A stretch of 64,000 bases of DNA from Pedobacter sp. ok626 (GCF_900100435.1 NZ_FNEX01000001.1:544624-608623); one strand, 5' to 3'. Positions 8,038 to 16,817 are shown, numbered from the stretch's first letter. Numbers and translations: made by a program. Notes: generated by a model from the letters alone, not told the origin.

Positions 8038-9579
8038 TTGAAAGTATCATTTAAAAATCTTGAAAAGGGGCTGCTGGCATTATCTTGCTGCAGCCTATTT
8101 TTATTTTATTCCTGCGGGACAAGCAAAAGAGTTAGGACTTCGGCTACTGAAATTAAGTCTGTGATTGCCGATAGGCCTCAGGTTGCTAAAGAATTCAGGG
8201 CAGCATGGGTCGCCTCTGTGGCTAATATCAACTGGCCTTCTAAGCCTGGTTTAAGTACTGCTGAGCAACAGAAAGAAGCACTCTTTCTGCTTGATTTTTT
8301 AAAAAAGAACAATTTTAATGCAGTTATATTTCAGGTTAGGCCACAAGCTGATGCCTTTTATAAAAGCGATTTGGAGCCATGGTCTGTTTTTCTAACTGGT
8401 AAACAGGGACAAGCACCGAATCCTTATTATGATCCGCTACAGTTTTGGATTGAGGCAGCACATGATCGTGGATTAGAACTTCATGTATGGCTTAATCCTT
8501 ATCGTGCACACCATACTTCGGGTAAGGTGATTAGCGATCAATCCATCGTTAAGAAAAGGCCTGATCTGGTGCTGAAGCTAAAAGATGGGCAGTATTGGAT
8601 GGATCCATCAAATAAGGGGACTCAAGACCATGCTTCGGCTGTAGTAAAGGATATTGTAAAACGCTATGACATTGATGGGGTTCATTTTGATGATTACTTT
8701 TATCCTTATGAGTCTTATAACGGTGGTGCTGATTTCCCAGATGAGGTCAGCTGGGCGGCTTACTTGAAAAGTGGTGGAAAGCTAAGCAGGGGTGATTGGC
8801 GTCGGCAAAGTGTGAATCAGTTTATAGAGCGGGTTTATAAAGAAATTAAAGCGGAAAAGAAATATGTGAAGTTTGGCCTTAGTCCATTTGGTATTTGGAA
8901 GCCAGGTTACCCGGCTTCAATTGAAGGTTTGGATCAATATAATAAACTATATGCTGATGCGAGGTTTTGGTTAAACAAAGGTTGGATCGATTATTTTATG
9001 CCACAACTATATTGGTCTATTAATAATGCAGCACAAAGTTTTCCGGTATTGCTGGGATGGTGGGCATCTGAGAACACCATGAATAGACATTTATGGCCTG
9101 GGATGAATGTTGGCCTGGGTGGAGATGATAAGAATGTGGATGAGATTGTGAATCAAATCATGATTACACGTGGTATGTTACCCAATAGCCCCGGTGCCGC
9201 ACACTGGAGTATTGCTGGATTAACTAAACATGAGAAACTAATCAAAGGTATTGCTGAAGGTCCTTATAAAAAACAGGCTCTTGTTCCGGCGAGTCCTTGG
9301 TTGGACGATAAAGTACCGGCAGCACCTGATGTTAGAACTGAATTAAAACAGGGACAATGGAAGCTTAGCTGGAATGGTATCGATGCTAAAGATGTATTTA
9401 GGTGGGTGGTATATGTTCAGTATGACAATAACTGGAGCTACGTGATTCTAAATCGTAATGATCGCTATTTGGTTAAATCGGCTTTAGAGGGTGGTGCGAA
9501 GTTAAATAAGATTGCAGTAACTGCGGTCGATCGTACAGGAAACGAAAGCTTGTTTAGAGAAGTTGTATTGGCAAAATAG
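8038..9579 (+). CDS. GHL10/DUF187-family glycoside-hydrolase-like lipoprotein
   Basis: This is a family-10-like glycosylhydrolase (YngK/DUF187 group), 513 residues. A lipoprotein signal (CCSLFLFYSC, Cys about 26) predicts a membrane-anchored protein. The TIM barrel runs from about residue 50 (FRAAWVASVANINWPSKPG) to 400, with motifs WLNPYRAHH, DIDGVHFDDYFYPY and WIDYFMPQLYW that mark the family. The last 90 residues look like a fibronectin-III-type beta domain. Known relatives act on cell-wall-type or other polysaccharides, so a peptidoglycan-related substrate is possible but unproven. The start is TTG; no in-frame ATG lies closer to the signal peptide. Confidence 0.88.
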   Translation: MKVSFKNLEKGLLALSCCSLFLFYSCGTSKRVRTSATEIKSVIADRPQVAKEFRAAWVASVANINWPSKPGLSTAEQQKEALFLLDFLKKNNFNAVIFQVRPQADAFYKSDLEPWSVFLTGKQGQAPNPYYDPLQFWIEAAHDRGLELHVWLNPYRAHHTSGKVISDQSIVKKRPDLVLKLKDGQYWMDPSNKGTQDHASAVVKDIVKRYDIDGVHFDDYFYPYESYNGGADFPDEVSWAAYLKSGGKLSRGDWRRQSVNQFIERVYKEIKAEKKYVKFGLSPFGIWKPGYPASIEGLDQYNKLYADARFWLNKGWIDYFMPQLYWSINNAAQSFPVLLGWWASENTMNRHLWPGMNVGLGGDDKNVDEIVNQIMITRGMLPNSPGAAHWSIAGLTKHEKLIKGIAEGPYKKQALVPASPWLDDKVPAAPDVRTELKQGQWKLSWNGIDAKDVFRWVVYVQYDNNWSYVILNRNDRYLVKSALEGGAKLNKIAVTAVDRTGNESLFREVVLAK

Positions 9580-9626
9580 GACCATATGTTTATTTACATT
9601 TAAAATTTTATTAATCGTTTTGACTT

Positions 9627-10076
9627 ATGCTCGCTTTTGTACGAACTGATTCATTAAACCAGGATTTCATTGATTTGGTAAAATTATTGGACAAGGATCT
9701 GGCTGTGAGAGATGGTGAAGACCATTCGTTTTATGCTCAGTTTAATAAGATTGATCTGATTAAAAATGTCGTTGTTGCTTATGAGAATGAGAAACCTGTA
9801 GGTTGTGGCGCATTCAAATATTTTGATGCCCTTACTGTAGAGATCAAAAGGATGTATGTCTTGAAGGCTGCGAGAGGGAAAAAGGTAGCTAGTAAAGTTT
9901 TAATGGAACTTGAAACCTGGGCTAAAGAAATGGCCTTTAATAAAGCTATTTTAGAAACAGGGAGTCGCCAGCCAGAAGCTATTGGTTTATATGGAAAAAT
10001 GGGCTATGCTATTATTCCTAATTACGGTCAATATGAAGGGGTGGAAAATAGTGTTTGTTTCGAGAAGACATTGTAG
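9627..10076 (+). CDS. GNAT family N-acetyltransferase
   Basis: This 149-residue cytoplasmic GNAT protein transfers an acetyl group from acetyl-CoA to an unknown amine. The acetyl-CoA loop is seen in VLKAARGKKVASKVLMELE (about residues 75-93), which fits the R/Q-x-x-G-x-G/A pattern, and the last beta-strand motif (AIGLYGKMGYAIIPNYG) follows. It stands 47 bases after the GHL10 gene. It is too generic for a substrate call. Confidence 0.88.
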   Translation: MLAFVRTDSLNQDFIDLVKLLDKDLAVRDGEDHSFYAQFNKIDLIKNVVVAYENEKPVGCGAFKYFDALTVEIKRMYVLKAARGKKVASKVLMELETWAKEMAFNKAILETGSRQPEAIGLYGKMGYAIIPNYGQYEGVENSVCFEKTL

Positions 10077-10103
10077 CCTAATTCCTATTTTCAGCTAATT
10101 TTT

Positions 10104-10136
10104 TTAGTTTAATTAGTTTTTACTAAAAATATTAGT
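10104..10136 (+). promoter_or_regulatory. Possible damage-response operator (TTAGT/ACTAA cluster)
   Basis: TTAGT at 10104-10108 and 10113-10117, ACTAA at 10122-10126 and TTAGT at 10132-10136 form two overlapping inverted repeats (spacers 4 and 5). They lie directly upstream of the -7 box of the dinB-dnaE operon, a position suited to a LexA-like repressor. No regulator gene of that kind is in the window. Confidence 0.4.
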
Positions 10137-10138
10137 CT

Positions 10139-10146
10139 TAACTTTG
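10139..10146 (+). promoter_or_regulatory. Bacteroidota -7 promoter element (TAACTTTG) of dinB
   Basis: TAACTTTG is an exact TAnnTTTG match 22 bases before the dinB ATG. The expected -33 TTTG is not present. A weak promoter of this kind would fit an inducible gene. Confidence 0.5.
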
Positions 10147-10168
10147 CTCTTAGCTAAATTTGTTTGTT

Positions 10169-11326
10169 ATGAGGGAAGGGAAGCAAATCATCCATATGGA
10201 CCAGGATGCTTTTTTTGTATCTGTTGAGCTGCGGAAAAATAGTAAACTAGAGGGGAAACCCATAATTATCGGTGGGGTATCAGATCGTGGGGTAGTGACT
10301 TCATGTAGTTATGAAGCTAGAAAGTTTGGGGTGCATGCCGCTATGCCATCGCGTATGGCAAAATTATTATGCCCACATGCGGTGTTTATTAAGGGGGATA
10401 TGGATGCCTATTCACAGGCTTCTCATGATATTACTGCCATTATCAAAGAAAGAGTACCGCTTTTTGAAAAAGCGAGTATCGATGAGCATTATATCGACAT
10501 GACGGGAATGGATCGGTTTCATGGTTGCATGAAATATGCACATGAACTGCGTGAAACAATTATGAAAGAATTGAAACTGCCCATTTCCTTTGGCTTATCG
10601 GTAAATAAAACAGTTTCGAAAATGGCTACTAATGAGTGTAAGCCCAACGGAGAACTGGATGTGGTAGCGACTGGTGTACAACCTTTTTTGAACCCGCTTT
10701 CTATTAGAAAAATTCCGGGACTTGGTGAGAAAACCTTTCTTAAACTTAGTGATATGGGAATCAAGAGGATTTTTACGCTGGCCCAGATCCATCCCAATCA
10801 TATGAATGCCTTGCTAGGGAAAAGCGGTCTCCAGTTATTGCAAAAAGCAAAAGGTATTGATAATAGCCCAGTAATCCCTTATACAGAACAAAAATCTATA
10901 GGTACACAATGCACCTTTAAAGCAGATACCATTGATGTGGATATCATCAATAATTTATTGATCTCAATGGTGATGGATATTGCTTTTCAGTTGAGAGAAA
11001 AAAATAAACTCGCAGCCTGTATTACCGTAACCATTAGGTACGCCAATTTTGAAGACGTAACTAAACAGGCGGTGATTCCTTATACTTCGCTGGATAGTAC
11101 GCTAATTGAAAAAGCAAAGGATTTATTTAGACAGGTGTATACAAAACGAATGTTATTAAGGTTGGTTGGTGTACGGCTTTCGAACCTGGTAAATGGATTT
11201 GAACAGATTGATCTGTATAGCGAATCAACTACACAATATAGCCTGGTACAAGCTATGGATAAGATCCGCAAGCGCTATGGCGAAAAGGCGATTACAAGGG
11301 CTTCGGTTATGAACTTAAATCTTTAA
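10169..11326 (+). CDS. dinB: DNA polymerase IV (Y-family translesion polymerase)
   Basis: This error-prone polymerase copies past damaged bases. The 385-residue protein has the Y-family palm (HMDQDAFFVSVE at the N-terminus with the first catalytic Asp; KASIDEHYIDMTG with the S-I-D-E motif), the thumb helix-hairpin-helix (IRKIPGLGEKTFLKL), and a little-finger domain from about residue 235. The ATG at 10169 was chosen; an in-frame TTG nine bases upstream (10160) would add three residues and is closer to the likely transcription start. No beta-clamp QL[SD]LF tail is obvious. Three bases separate it from the dnaE gene, so the two are one operon. Confidence 0.93.
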   Translation: MREGKQIIHMDQDAFFVSVELRKNSKLEGKPIIIGGVSDRGVVTSCSYEARKFGVHAAMPSRMAKLLCPHAVFIKGDMDAYSQASHDITAIIKERVPLFEKASIDEHYIDMTGMDRFHGCMKYAHELRETIMKELKLPISFGLSVNKTVSKMATNECKPNGELDVVATGVQPFLNPLSIRKIPGLGEKTFLKLSDMGIKRIFTLAQIHPNHMNALLGKSGLQLLQKAKGIDNSPVIPYTEQKSIGTQCTFKADTIDVDIINNLLISMVMDIAFQLREKNKLAACITVTIRYANFEDVTKQAVIPYTSLDSTLIEKAKDLFRQVYTKRMLLRLVGVRLSNLVNGFEQIDLYSESTTQYSLVQAMDKIRKRYGEKAITRASVMNLNL

Positions 11327-11329
11327 AAC

Positions 11330-14281
11330 ATGTACCTGAATGTCCATTCTCAATATAGTATGCGCTATGGCACTATGCCTATAAAAAAGCTGGTAGAAGA
11401 AGCCGGTTTTTGTGGCATCACACAAATGGTCATTACCGATATCAATAATTCTACCGGGGTAATGGAGTTTATGAGGGAATGCGATAAAAAGGGCATTAAA
11501 CCCATTGCGGGGATGGAATTTAGAAGGGATAAGCAATTGCTTTACATCTGTATTGCCCGAGACAAGGAAGGAATGAAAGAAATTAATGATTTCCTAACCT
11601 GGCATAACCTGAAGCAAAAGCCATTGCCCGATAAAGCCAGACCGTTTAAAAATGCAGTGATCATTTATCCTTATAGTCTCTATGCCGAGGCTTGCGTATT
11701 AAATGAAAATGAGTACCTGGGAATTCGTTTTGATGAACTTCACGGCCTTCATGGAAAAGACATCAGTCCCATAAAAGATAAGTTTGTGGTATTACAGCCT
11801 GTTTTTGTGGCCGATAGGATAGAGTACCGACTGCACGAGTACCTGCGTGGGATAGATTTAAATACTTTGCTGACCATGGTAAAGCAGGACGATAAATGTA
11901 GTAACACCGACAAGTTTTTACCTGCTGGCGAGTTGGAAGCAAAATTTAGTAAATACGCCTTTATCCTTGACAATACAAAGAAGTTAATGGACGGGTGTAA
12001 GATGGATTATGCGCGGGGTAAAGTGCACTTAAACCGTAAAACCTTTACCGGAAATAAGGACGATGATAGAGCGCTATTGGAAAAGCTGGCGATGGATGGG
12101 ATGGTTAAACGCTATGGGAAAAATAATAAAGTAGCGCTAAAAAAGGTAAAAGACGAACTGAAGGTGATAGAGGATCTGGAGTTCTGCGCCTATTTTTTGA
12201 TTACCTGGGATATTATTCGGTATTCTACAGGCAAAGGGTATTATCATGTAGGGCGTGGATCGGGCGCCAATAGTACTGTTGCTTTTTGCTTGCGCATTAC
12301 TGATGTTGATCCGCTCGAACTGAATCTATATTTTGAACGCTTCCTGAATGCCCAGCGAACTTCTCCACCGGATTTTGATATTGATTATTCATGGGACGAG
12401 CGCGAAGATGTACAAGATTATATTTTTAAACGCTATGGTAAGGACCATACTGCATTACTGGGTACCATATCTACCTTTAAAGACCGTTCGGTAATTCGGG
12501 AGATCGGTAAAGTAATGGGCTTGCCAAAGGAGGAAATTGATGGCTTTACAGATCCGGCAAGAGCAGCGGTAAATAGAGCCAATGGTACCTTTAAAAAGAT
12601 CATGGCTATATACGAGTTAATGGGAAATATGCCTAATCAGCGGAGTATTCATGCCGGAGGAGTATTGATTTCGGAAGAACCAATTACCTATTATACGGCC
12701 CTGGATTTACCTCCAAAAGGAATGCCTACAGTGCAATGGGATATGTACGAAGCAGAAGCGATAGGTTACGATAAATATGATATTCTAAGTCAGCGGGGTA
12801 TTGGACACATCAAGGAAGCGGTAAGGCTGGTGGAAGAAAATCAGCAACGTAAAATAGACATCCATCAGGTGAGGATGTTTATGAAAGATGAGAACCTGAA
12901 CAATAAATTAAAGTCAGGGAATAGTATTGGTTGCTTTTACATAGAGTCCCCAGCTATGCGACAACTGCTAACCAAAATAGGTTGTGAGGATTATCTGACG
13001 CTGGTGGCAGCAAGCAGCATCATCAGGCCAGGAGTAGCTCAATCTGGTATGATGAAGACCTATATTCAGAATTACCATAATCCTGAAAATGTAAATTACT
13101 TGCACCCTGTAATGAAGGAGCAGCTTGAAGATACTTTTGGCGTAATGGTATATCAGGAAGATGTAATCAAGATTTGTATCCATTATGCCGGTATGAATGG
13201 AAGCGATGCGGATATTTTGAGAAGAGGAATGAGTGGGAAGTATCGATCAAAGATGGAGTTTAACAAGTTGGTGGATAAGTTTCATGATGGAGCTAAAGCA
13301 TTAGGTCGACCTGAAGCCATTACAGCTGAGGTATGGCGGCAGGTCTTTTCTTTTGCAGGATATAGTTTTAGCAAGGCGCACTCTGCAAGTTTTGCTGTAG
13401 AGAGTTATCAAAGTTTGTTCTTGAAGACTTATTATCCTCAGGAGTTTATGGTTGCTGTACTGAATAATTACGGTGGTTTTTATACCCGTTGGTTATATGT
13501 ACATGAATTGCAAAAGGCAGGTGCAAAGGTTCATTTGCCTTGTGTAAATGTGAGTGCCGCTGTGGTGTCCATTAAAGGGAGCGAGGCATATTTAGGCTTT
13601 ATCGGAATACAAGGCCTGGAAAGTAAATTCTTTGAACTGATTACAGAAGAACGTAGGCTGAATGGTGAATTTACTGGTTTGGAAGATTTTGTAAAGCGCA
13701 CAGGTATGGGCTTGGAGCAAGTGGTGATATTGATCAGGGTAGGAGCTTTTAGATTTACAGGTAAGAGTAAAAAAGCACTGCTTTGGGAGGTGCATTTATT
13801 GCTTGGGGCCAAGGCCAAGCCCCTTAATGATGCCGAGCTTTTTCATATAGAAAGTAAGCATTATAGGTTGCCTGAACTGGTAAATACCAAACTGGAAGAT
13901 GCTTACCATGAACTGGAGTTACTAGGTTTTCCCCTTAGTCTCTCTATGTTTGATCTGCTAAAAACGGATTACCGAGGAGATGTACGTACGGATAACCTGA
14001 TTCGTTATGTAGGGCAAACAGTTAAAATGGTAGGATTGTATGTCTGCGAAAAAACGGTACATGCAAAGAATAATAAAAAGATGTGGTTTGGTACTTTTCT
14101 GGATGCCGATGGAAACTTCTTCGATACTACACACTTTCCAAATCATACCCCCATCTATCCTTTTAGAGGAAAAGGCTGCTATTTGATATTAGGTAAAGTA
14201 GTAGAGGATTTTGGTTTTCCAAGTATTGAAGTGATTCGTTTTGCCAAATTGCCGATTAAAGAGAATCCGGTTTTGGAATAG
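11330..14281 (+). CDS. dnaE: Short DNA polymerase III alpha subunit, damage-associated
   Basis: This is a C-family replicative-type polymerase of 983 residues, shorter than a housekeeping DnaE (about 1150 or more). It has a PHP domain (residues about 1-250), palm with PPDFDIDY (Asp pair near 347-351), a third acidic residue in KYDILSQRGIG (near 480), fingers, HhH region, and a C-terminal OB fold (about 890-960). The PHP metal sites look degraded: LNVHSQYS replaces the usual HLHVHS, and VITDINNSTG replaces TDHG. Proofreading by PHP is therefore unlikely. It starts 3 bases after dinB, as in DinB-DnaE or ImuB-DnaE2 mutasome operons, so a role in translesion synthesis is inferred. Confidence 0.9.
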   Translation: MYLNVHSQYSMRYGTMPIKKLVEEAGFCGITQMVITDINNSTGVMEFMRECDKKGIKPIAGMEFRRDKQLLYICIARDKEGMKEINDFLTWHNLKQKPLPDKARPFKNAVIIYPYSLYAEACVLNENEYLGIRFDELHGLHGKDISPIKDKFVVLQPVFVADRIEYRLHEYLRGIDLNTLLTMVKQDDKCSNTDKFLPAGELEAKFSKYAFILDNTKKLMDGCKMDYARGKVHLNRKTFTGNKDDDRALLEKLAMDGMVKRYGKNNKVALKKVKDELKVIEDLEFCAYFLITWDIIRYSTGKGYYHVGRGSGANSTVAFCLRITDVDPLELNLYFERFLNAQRTSPPDFDIDYSWDEREDVQDYIFKRYGKDHTALLGTISTFKDRSVIREIGKVMGLPKEEIDGFTDPARAAVNRANGTFKKIMAIYELMGNMPNQRSIHAGGVLISEEPITYYTALDLPPKGMPTVQWDMYEAEAIGYDKYDILSQRGIGHIKEAVRLVEENQQRKIDIHQVRMFMKDENLNNKLKSGNSIGCFYIESPAMRQLLTKIGCEDYLTLVAASSIIRPGVAQSGMMKTYIQNYHNPENVNYLHPVMKEQLEDTFGVMVYQEDVIKICIHYAGMNGSDADILRRGMSGKYRSKMEFNKLVDKFHDGAKALGRPEAITAEVWRQVFSFAGYSFSKAHSASFAVESYQSLFLKTYYPQEFMVAVLNNYGGFYTRWLYVHELQKAGAKVHLPCVNVSAAVVSIKGSEAYLGFIGIQGLESKFFELITEERRLNGEFTGLEDFVKRTGMGLEQVVILIRVGAFRFTGKSKKALLWEVHLLLGAKAKPLNDAELFHIESKHYRLPELVNTKLEDAYHELELLGFPLSLSMFDLLKTDYRGDVRTDNLIRYVGQTVKMVGLYVCEKTVHAKNNKKMWFGTFLDADGNFFDTTHFPNHTPIYPFRGKGCYLILGKVVEDFGFPSIEVIRFAKLPIKENPVLE

Positions 14282-14358
14282 ATGGATAGGGTGGTAGATA
14301 AATACTATTTGATAATTAGACGAGTTACCCTTTTAATAGTGTAGGTTTGATTAAAAAA

Positions 14359-14598
14359 ATGGAAGATTTAAGACACAATATAAATCCTAACGATTTAACG
14401 CAAATGCACAAGTTAACTGATCCTGAGCCTGCACTTAGGGTAGGGGAAACTGTTGAGTATGACGAGGATTATAATGGGGCAATACCTTCGTTAGATAGAT
14501 TTAAGAAATACCTTGATCGCTTTTATGAATACAAACTGATTAAAGGAAAAGAAAATCCAGTTGATTTTCCACTATATAAAATAACTGCTATTAAGTAA
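14359..14598 (+). CDS. Small hypothetical protein
   Basis: I do not recognise this 79-residue acidic cytoplasmic protein. It has no signal peptide or membrane helix. The C-terminal half (SLDRFKKYLDRFYEYKL) could form an amphipathic helix. The ATG at 14359 was chosen over an in-frame TTG four codons upstream. It lies 77 bases after dnaE on the same strand, and its stop directly abuts the stop of the convergent Lrp gene, which supports a real coding boundary. Confidence 0.65.
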   Translation: MEDLRHNINPNDLTQMHKLTDPEPALRVGETVEYDEDYNGAIPSLDRFKKYLDRFYEYKLIKGKENPVDFPLYKITAIK

Positions 14599-15066
14599 TT
14601 AAAGTGGGTATGCGGTTTCTGTTTTAATTTCAGACATCACAAAGAAACTTTGTACAGTACCAATATTGCTTAGCTGTGCCAGTTTGCTTCTTAAAAAATT
14701 ATGATAGGCATCCATATCAGAGATCACAATCCTGAGGATGAAATCAAAGGCTCCGGTCATGTGATAGCATTCCATAACTTCAGGGAACTTTACTACCTCT
14801 TTTTCAAAGCTACTTAGTGCACTATCGGTATGCTCCTTAAGTTGTACCTGAGAGTAAGCAATCAGGCTTTTGCCAATTTTCTTCCCATCCACGATAGCAA
14901 CCGAACGTTTAATGTATCCTTCGGATTTTAATCTTCTTACCCTTTCGTGGATGGTTGCGGTGGATTTGTTCAGTTCCAATGCCAATTGCTTGTTACTCAG
15001 TAGCGCATCCTGTTGTAAAAGTCTTAAAATTCCGATGTCTGTCTTGTCTAGATTTGGGGTATTCAT
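14599..15066 (-). CDS. Lrp/AsnC family transcriptional regulator
   Basis: This 155-residue regulator has an N-terminal helix-turn-helix (ILRLLQQDALLSNKQLALEL, then KSTATIHERVRRL, about residues 13-55). A C-terminal RAM/AsnC ligand domain (about 70-150; VMECYHMTGAFDFILRIVI) follows. Such proteins form dimers to octamers and respond to amino acids. No amino-acid metabolism gene is adjacent, so its targets are unknown; it is divergent from the sigma-factor gene. Confidence 0.92.
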   Translation of the reverse strand: MNTPNLDKTDIGILRLLQQDALLSNKQLALELNKSTATIHERVRRLKSEGYIKRSVAIVDGKKIGKSLIAYSQVQLKEHTDSALSSFEKEVVKFPEVMECYHMTGAFDFILRIVISDMDAYHNFLRSKLAQLSNIGTVQSFFVMSEIKTETAYPL

Positions 15067-15085
15067 TACCAGTTGATTAGATGAA

Positions 15086-15102
15086 AGTGTGTATCGTACA
15101 CT
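15086..15102. promoter_or_regulatory. Palindrome upstream of the Lrp gene
   Basis: GTGTA-TCG-TACAC (15089-15101), with AGTGT/ACACT just outside it, lies 22 bases upstream of the Lrp start. It is a candidate autoregulatory site, since Lrp proteins commonly bind such palindromes. Confidence 0.35.
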
Positions 15103-15143
15103 GAGATTTCGAAACTAATAAAAAAAAGGCTATTTAAAATAAG

Positions 15144-15197
15144 ATTTCCGTAAAAAGTGTAAATTTTTTGAATCATTTCCGTAAAATAATCGGAAAT
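15144..15197. promoter_or_regulatory. Direct and inverted repeats upstream of the sigma-factor gene
   Basis: ATTTCCGTAAAA occurs at 15144-15155 and 15175-15186, starts 31 bases apart (about three helix turns). The second copy also pairs with CGGAAAT (15191-15197) as a 7-bp inverted repeat. This is the only structured part of the 179-base gap between the Lrp and sigma genes. Confidence 0.4.
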
Positions 15198-15245
15198 GAG
15201 CGTTATCCATTGATCTAAAAATCATTTCTTCTGACCTTGCTCGCG

Positions 15246-16106
15246 ATGAGACAATTAAAAATAGAGCAGTCCATTACCAACCGGGATTCGGACTCAATCG
15301 AAAAATACTTGTATGATATTGCGAGAATTGACCTGCTGAGTGTTGAAGAAGAGATCGTGCTCGCTCAGAAGATCAGAAATGGGGATCAACTGGCATTAGA
15401 TCGGTTGGTAAAGTCTAATCTCCGTTTTGTGGTTTCGGTGGCTAAGAAATACCAGAATCAAGGTATTCGCTTGTCAGATTTGATTGCAGAAGGCAATTTA
15501 GGATTGATTAAAGCAGCCCAACGCTTTGATGAAACCAAGGGTTTTAAGTTTATCTCTTTTGCTGTATGGTGGATTCGTCAGAGTATTATGCTGGCAATAG
15601 CGGAACAAAAAAGAATGGTTCGCTTGCCTGCTAATCAAATTGGTGGCATTATGAGGATCAATAAGGCTATGAGTGAATTGGAGCAGCGCCTGGAAAGAAT
15701 ACCAAGTCTGGAAGAGGTTTGTGAATTTATTGAATTACCGGAAGAAAAGGTAGTTGATTATCTCTATCATGCACCAATGACCACTTCACTTGATGCTGTG
15801 ATTGCCGAAGAGTCTGGTTTTACGCTAGCCGAAACGATTGAAGACACTAATGTAGAGAAGACAGATAATACTGTATTGCAAAGTTCTGTTTCGGTTGATA
15901 TAAAGCGCCTAATGAAAAGACTACCAGAGCGTGAAAAAGAAATCCTATCTATGTTTTATGGACTGGGAGGGAATACCGCTATCGGTTTGGATGAGATTGG
16001 CTGCAAGATGAAACTGGGTAAAGAACGCGTAAGACAGATTAAAGATAAAGCCCTGAAAACGTTACGTTCAGAAAAACCGAAAGCATATATGATGGAATAT
16101 ATCTAG
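15246..16106 (+). CDS. Second RpoD/SigA-type sigma-70 factor
   Basis: This primary-type sigma factor lacks region 1.1, as is usual in Bacteroidota. The ATG at 15246 gives 286 residues starting MRQLKI, the conserved start of Bacteroidota RpoD; the frame is also open from a TTG three codons earlier. Region 1.2 (SIEKYLYDIARIDLLS), region 2 (LRFVVSVAKKYQNQGI, FISFAVWWIRQSI), region 3 and region 4 with the helix-turn-helix (LDEIGCKMKLGKERVRQI) are present. From memory the housekeeping copy reads LTRERVRQI here and ends with a different tail, so this looks like a paralogue with changed -33 recognition. The alkB gene follows after 12 bases. Confidence 0.9.
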   Translation: MRQLKIEQSITNRDSDSIEKYLYDIARIDLLSVEEEIVLAQKIRNGDQLALDRLVKSNLRFVVSVAKKYQNQGIRLSDLIAEGNLGLIKAAQRFDETKGFKFISFAVWWIRQSIMLAIAEQKRMVRLPANQIGGIMRINKAMSELEQRLERIPSLEEVCEFIELPEEKVVDYLYHAPMTTSLDAVIAEESGFTLAETIEDTNVEKTDNTVLQSSVSVDIKRLMKRLPEREKEILSMFYGLGGNTAIGLDEIGCKMKLGKERVRQIKDKALKTLRSEKPKAYMMEYI

Positions 16107-16118
16107 TATATTTACTAG

Positions 16119-16721
16119 ATGGATAAATCACTGTATCTGGATCATCTAAATCTGTTGCCAATTCCAGGAGAGGTGTTTTTTTACCCCGATTTTTTTGATG
16201 AAGAAAGCAGTGATAAGTATTTTAACTACTTGAATACAGCGATCGATTGGAAACAAAAATCTACTAAGGTATTTGGTGAAAAGATCTTACTGCCGCATTT
16301 TACTGCTTTTTATGGAGATGAGGGCGTTAGCTATAGTTACGCTGGAAATACAATGCACGCATTACCATGGACAGATGTGTTGCGGAATATTAAGCAGGAT
16401 ATAGCTCATAAATTTGACGTTGATTTTAATAGTTGTCAGCTTAGCTATTACCGCAATGGGGAAGATAGTTTAGGCTGGCATCGTGATAATAAAAAGAGCT
16501 TGGGAACTTATCCCTTTATCGCTTCGGTTAGCTTTGGTGCACCGAGAATATTTCAATTTCGGAATTATAGAGATAAAATTCCGATTATTTCAGTTGACCT
16601 TATTCATGGTAGTTTGTTGATCATGAAAGCTGAAACTCAGCATTTATGGGAGCATAGATTACCTAAAACAATCCTTCCCACAGGACTTCGTATCAATTTG
16701 ACTTTTCGCCTGATCAAATAA
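16119..16721 (+). CDS. alkB: AlkB-like 2-oxoglutarate/Fe(II) dioxygenase
   Basis: This enzyme removes methyl or etheno groups from damaged DNA bases by oxidative dealkylation. In the 200-residue protein the iron ligands are H121 and D123 (WHRDN) and H179 (WEHRLP). The 2-oxoglutarate-binding arginines are R191 and R197 in LRINLTFR. The pattern HGSLLIMK...HLWEHRLP is closest to the ALKBH2 type. It starts 12 bases after the sigma-factor gene, so the two are probably co-transcribed. The group is sometimes active on RNA, which the sequence cannot exclude. Confidence 0.93.
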   Translation: MDKSLYLDHLNLLPIPGEVFFYPDFFDEESSDKYFNYLNTAIDWKQKSTKVFGEKILLPHFTAFYGDEGVSYSYAGNTMHALPWTDVLRNIKQDIAHKFDVDFNSCQLSYYRNGEDSLGWHRDNKKSLGTYPFIASVSFGAPRIFQFRNYRDKIPIISVDLIHGSLLIMKAETQHLWEHRLPKTILPTGLRINLTFRLIK

Positions 16722-16757
16722 TATTTGTTGTATTTAAGTCAGAAAATAGATATAGCT

Positions 16758-16788
16758 TTTGTAACTATTATTTTAGCCATTACATTTG
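16758..16788 (+). promoter_or_regulatory. Full Bacteroidota promoter (TTTG-N19-TACATTTG)
   Basis: TTTG at 16758-16761 and TACATTTG at 16781-16788 are separated by exactly 19 bases, the spacing of the known Bacteroidota sigma consensus. The promoter drives the TetR gene (ATG at 16818). Confidence 0.75.
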
Positions 16789-16803
16789 TTAACACTGTTA
16801 ACT
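16787..16803. promoter_or_regulatory. Probable TetR operator
   Basis: GTTAAC-ACT-GTTAAC (16788-16802) is a near-perfect palindrome centred at 16795. It begins at the last base of the -7 box, where a bound repressor would block transcription. Autoregulation by the TetR protein encoded 15 bases downstream is the simple reading. Confidence 0.6.
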
Positions 16804-16817
16804 AAAATATATGGCAT

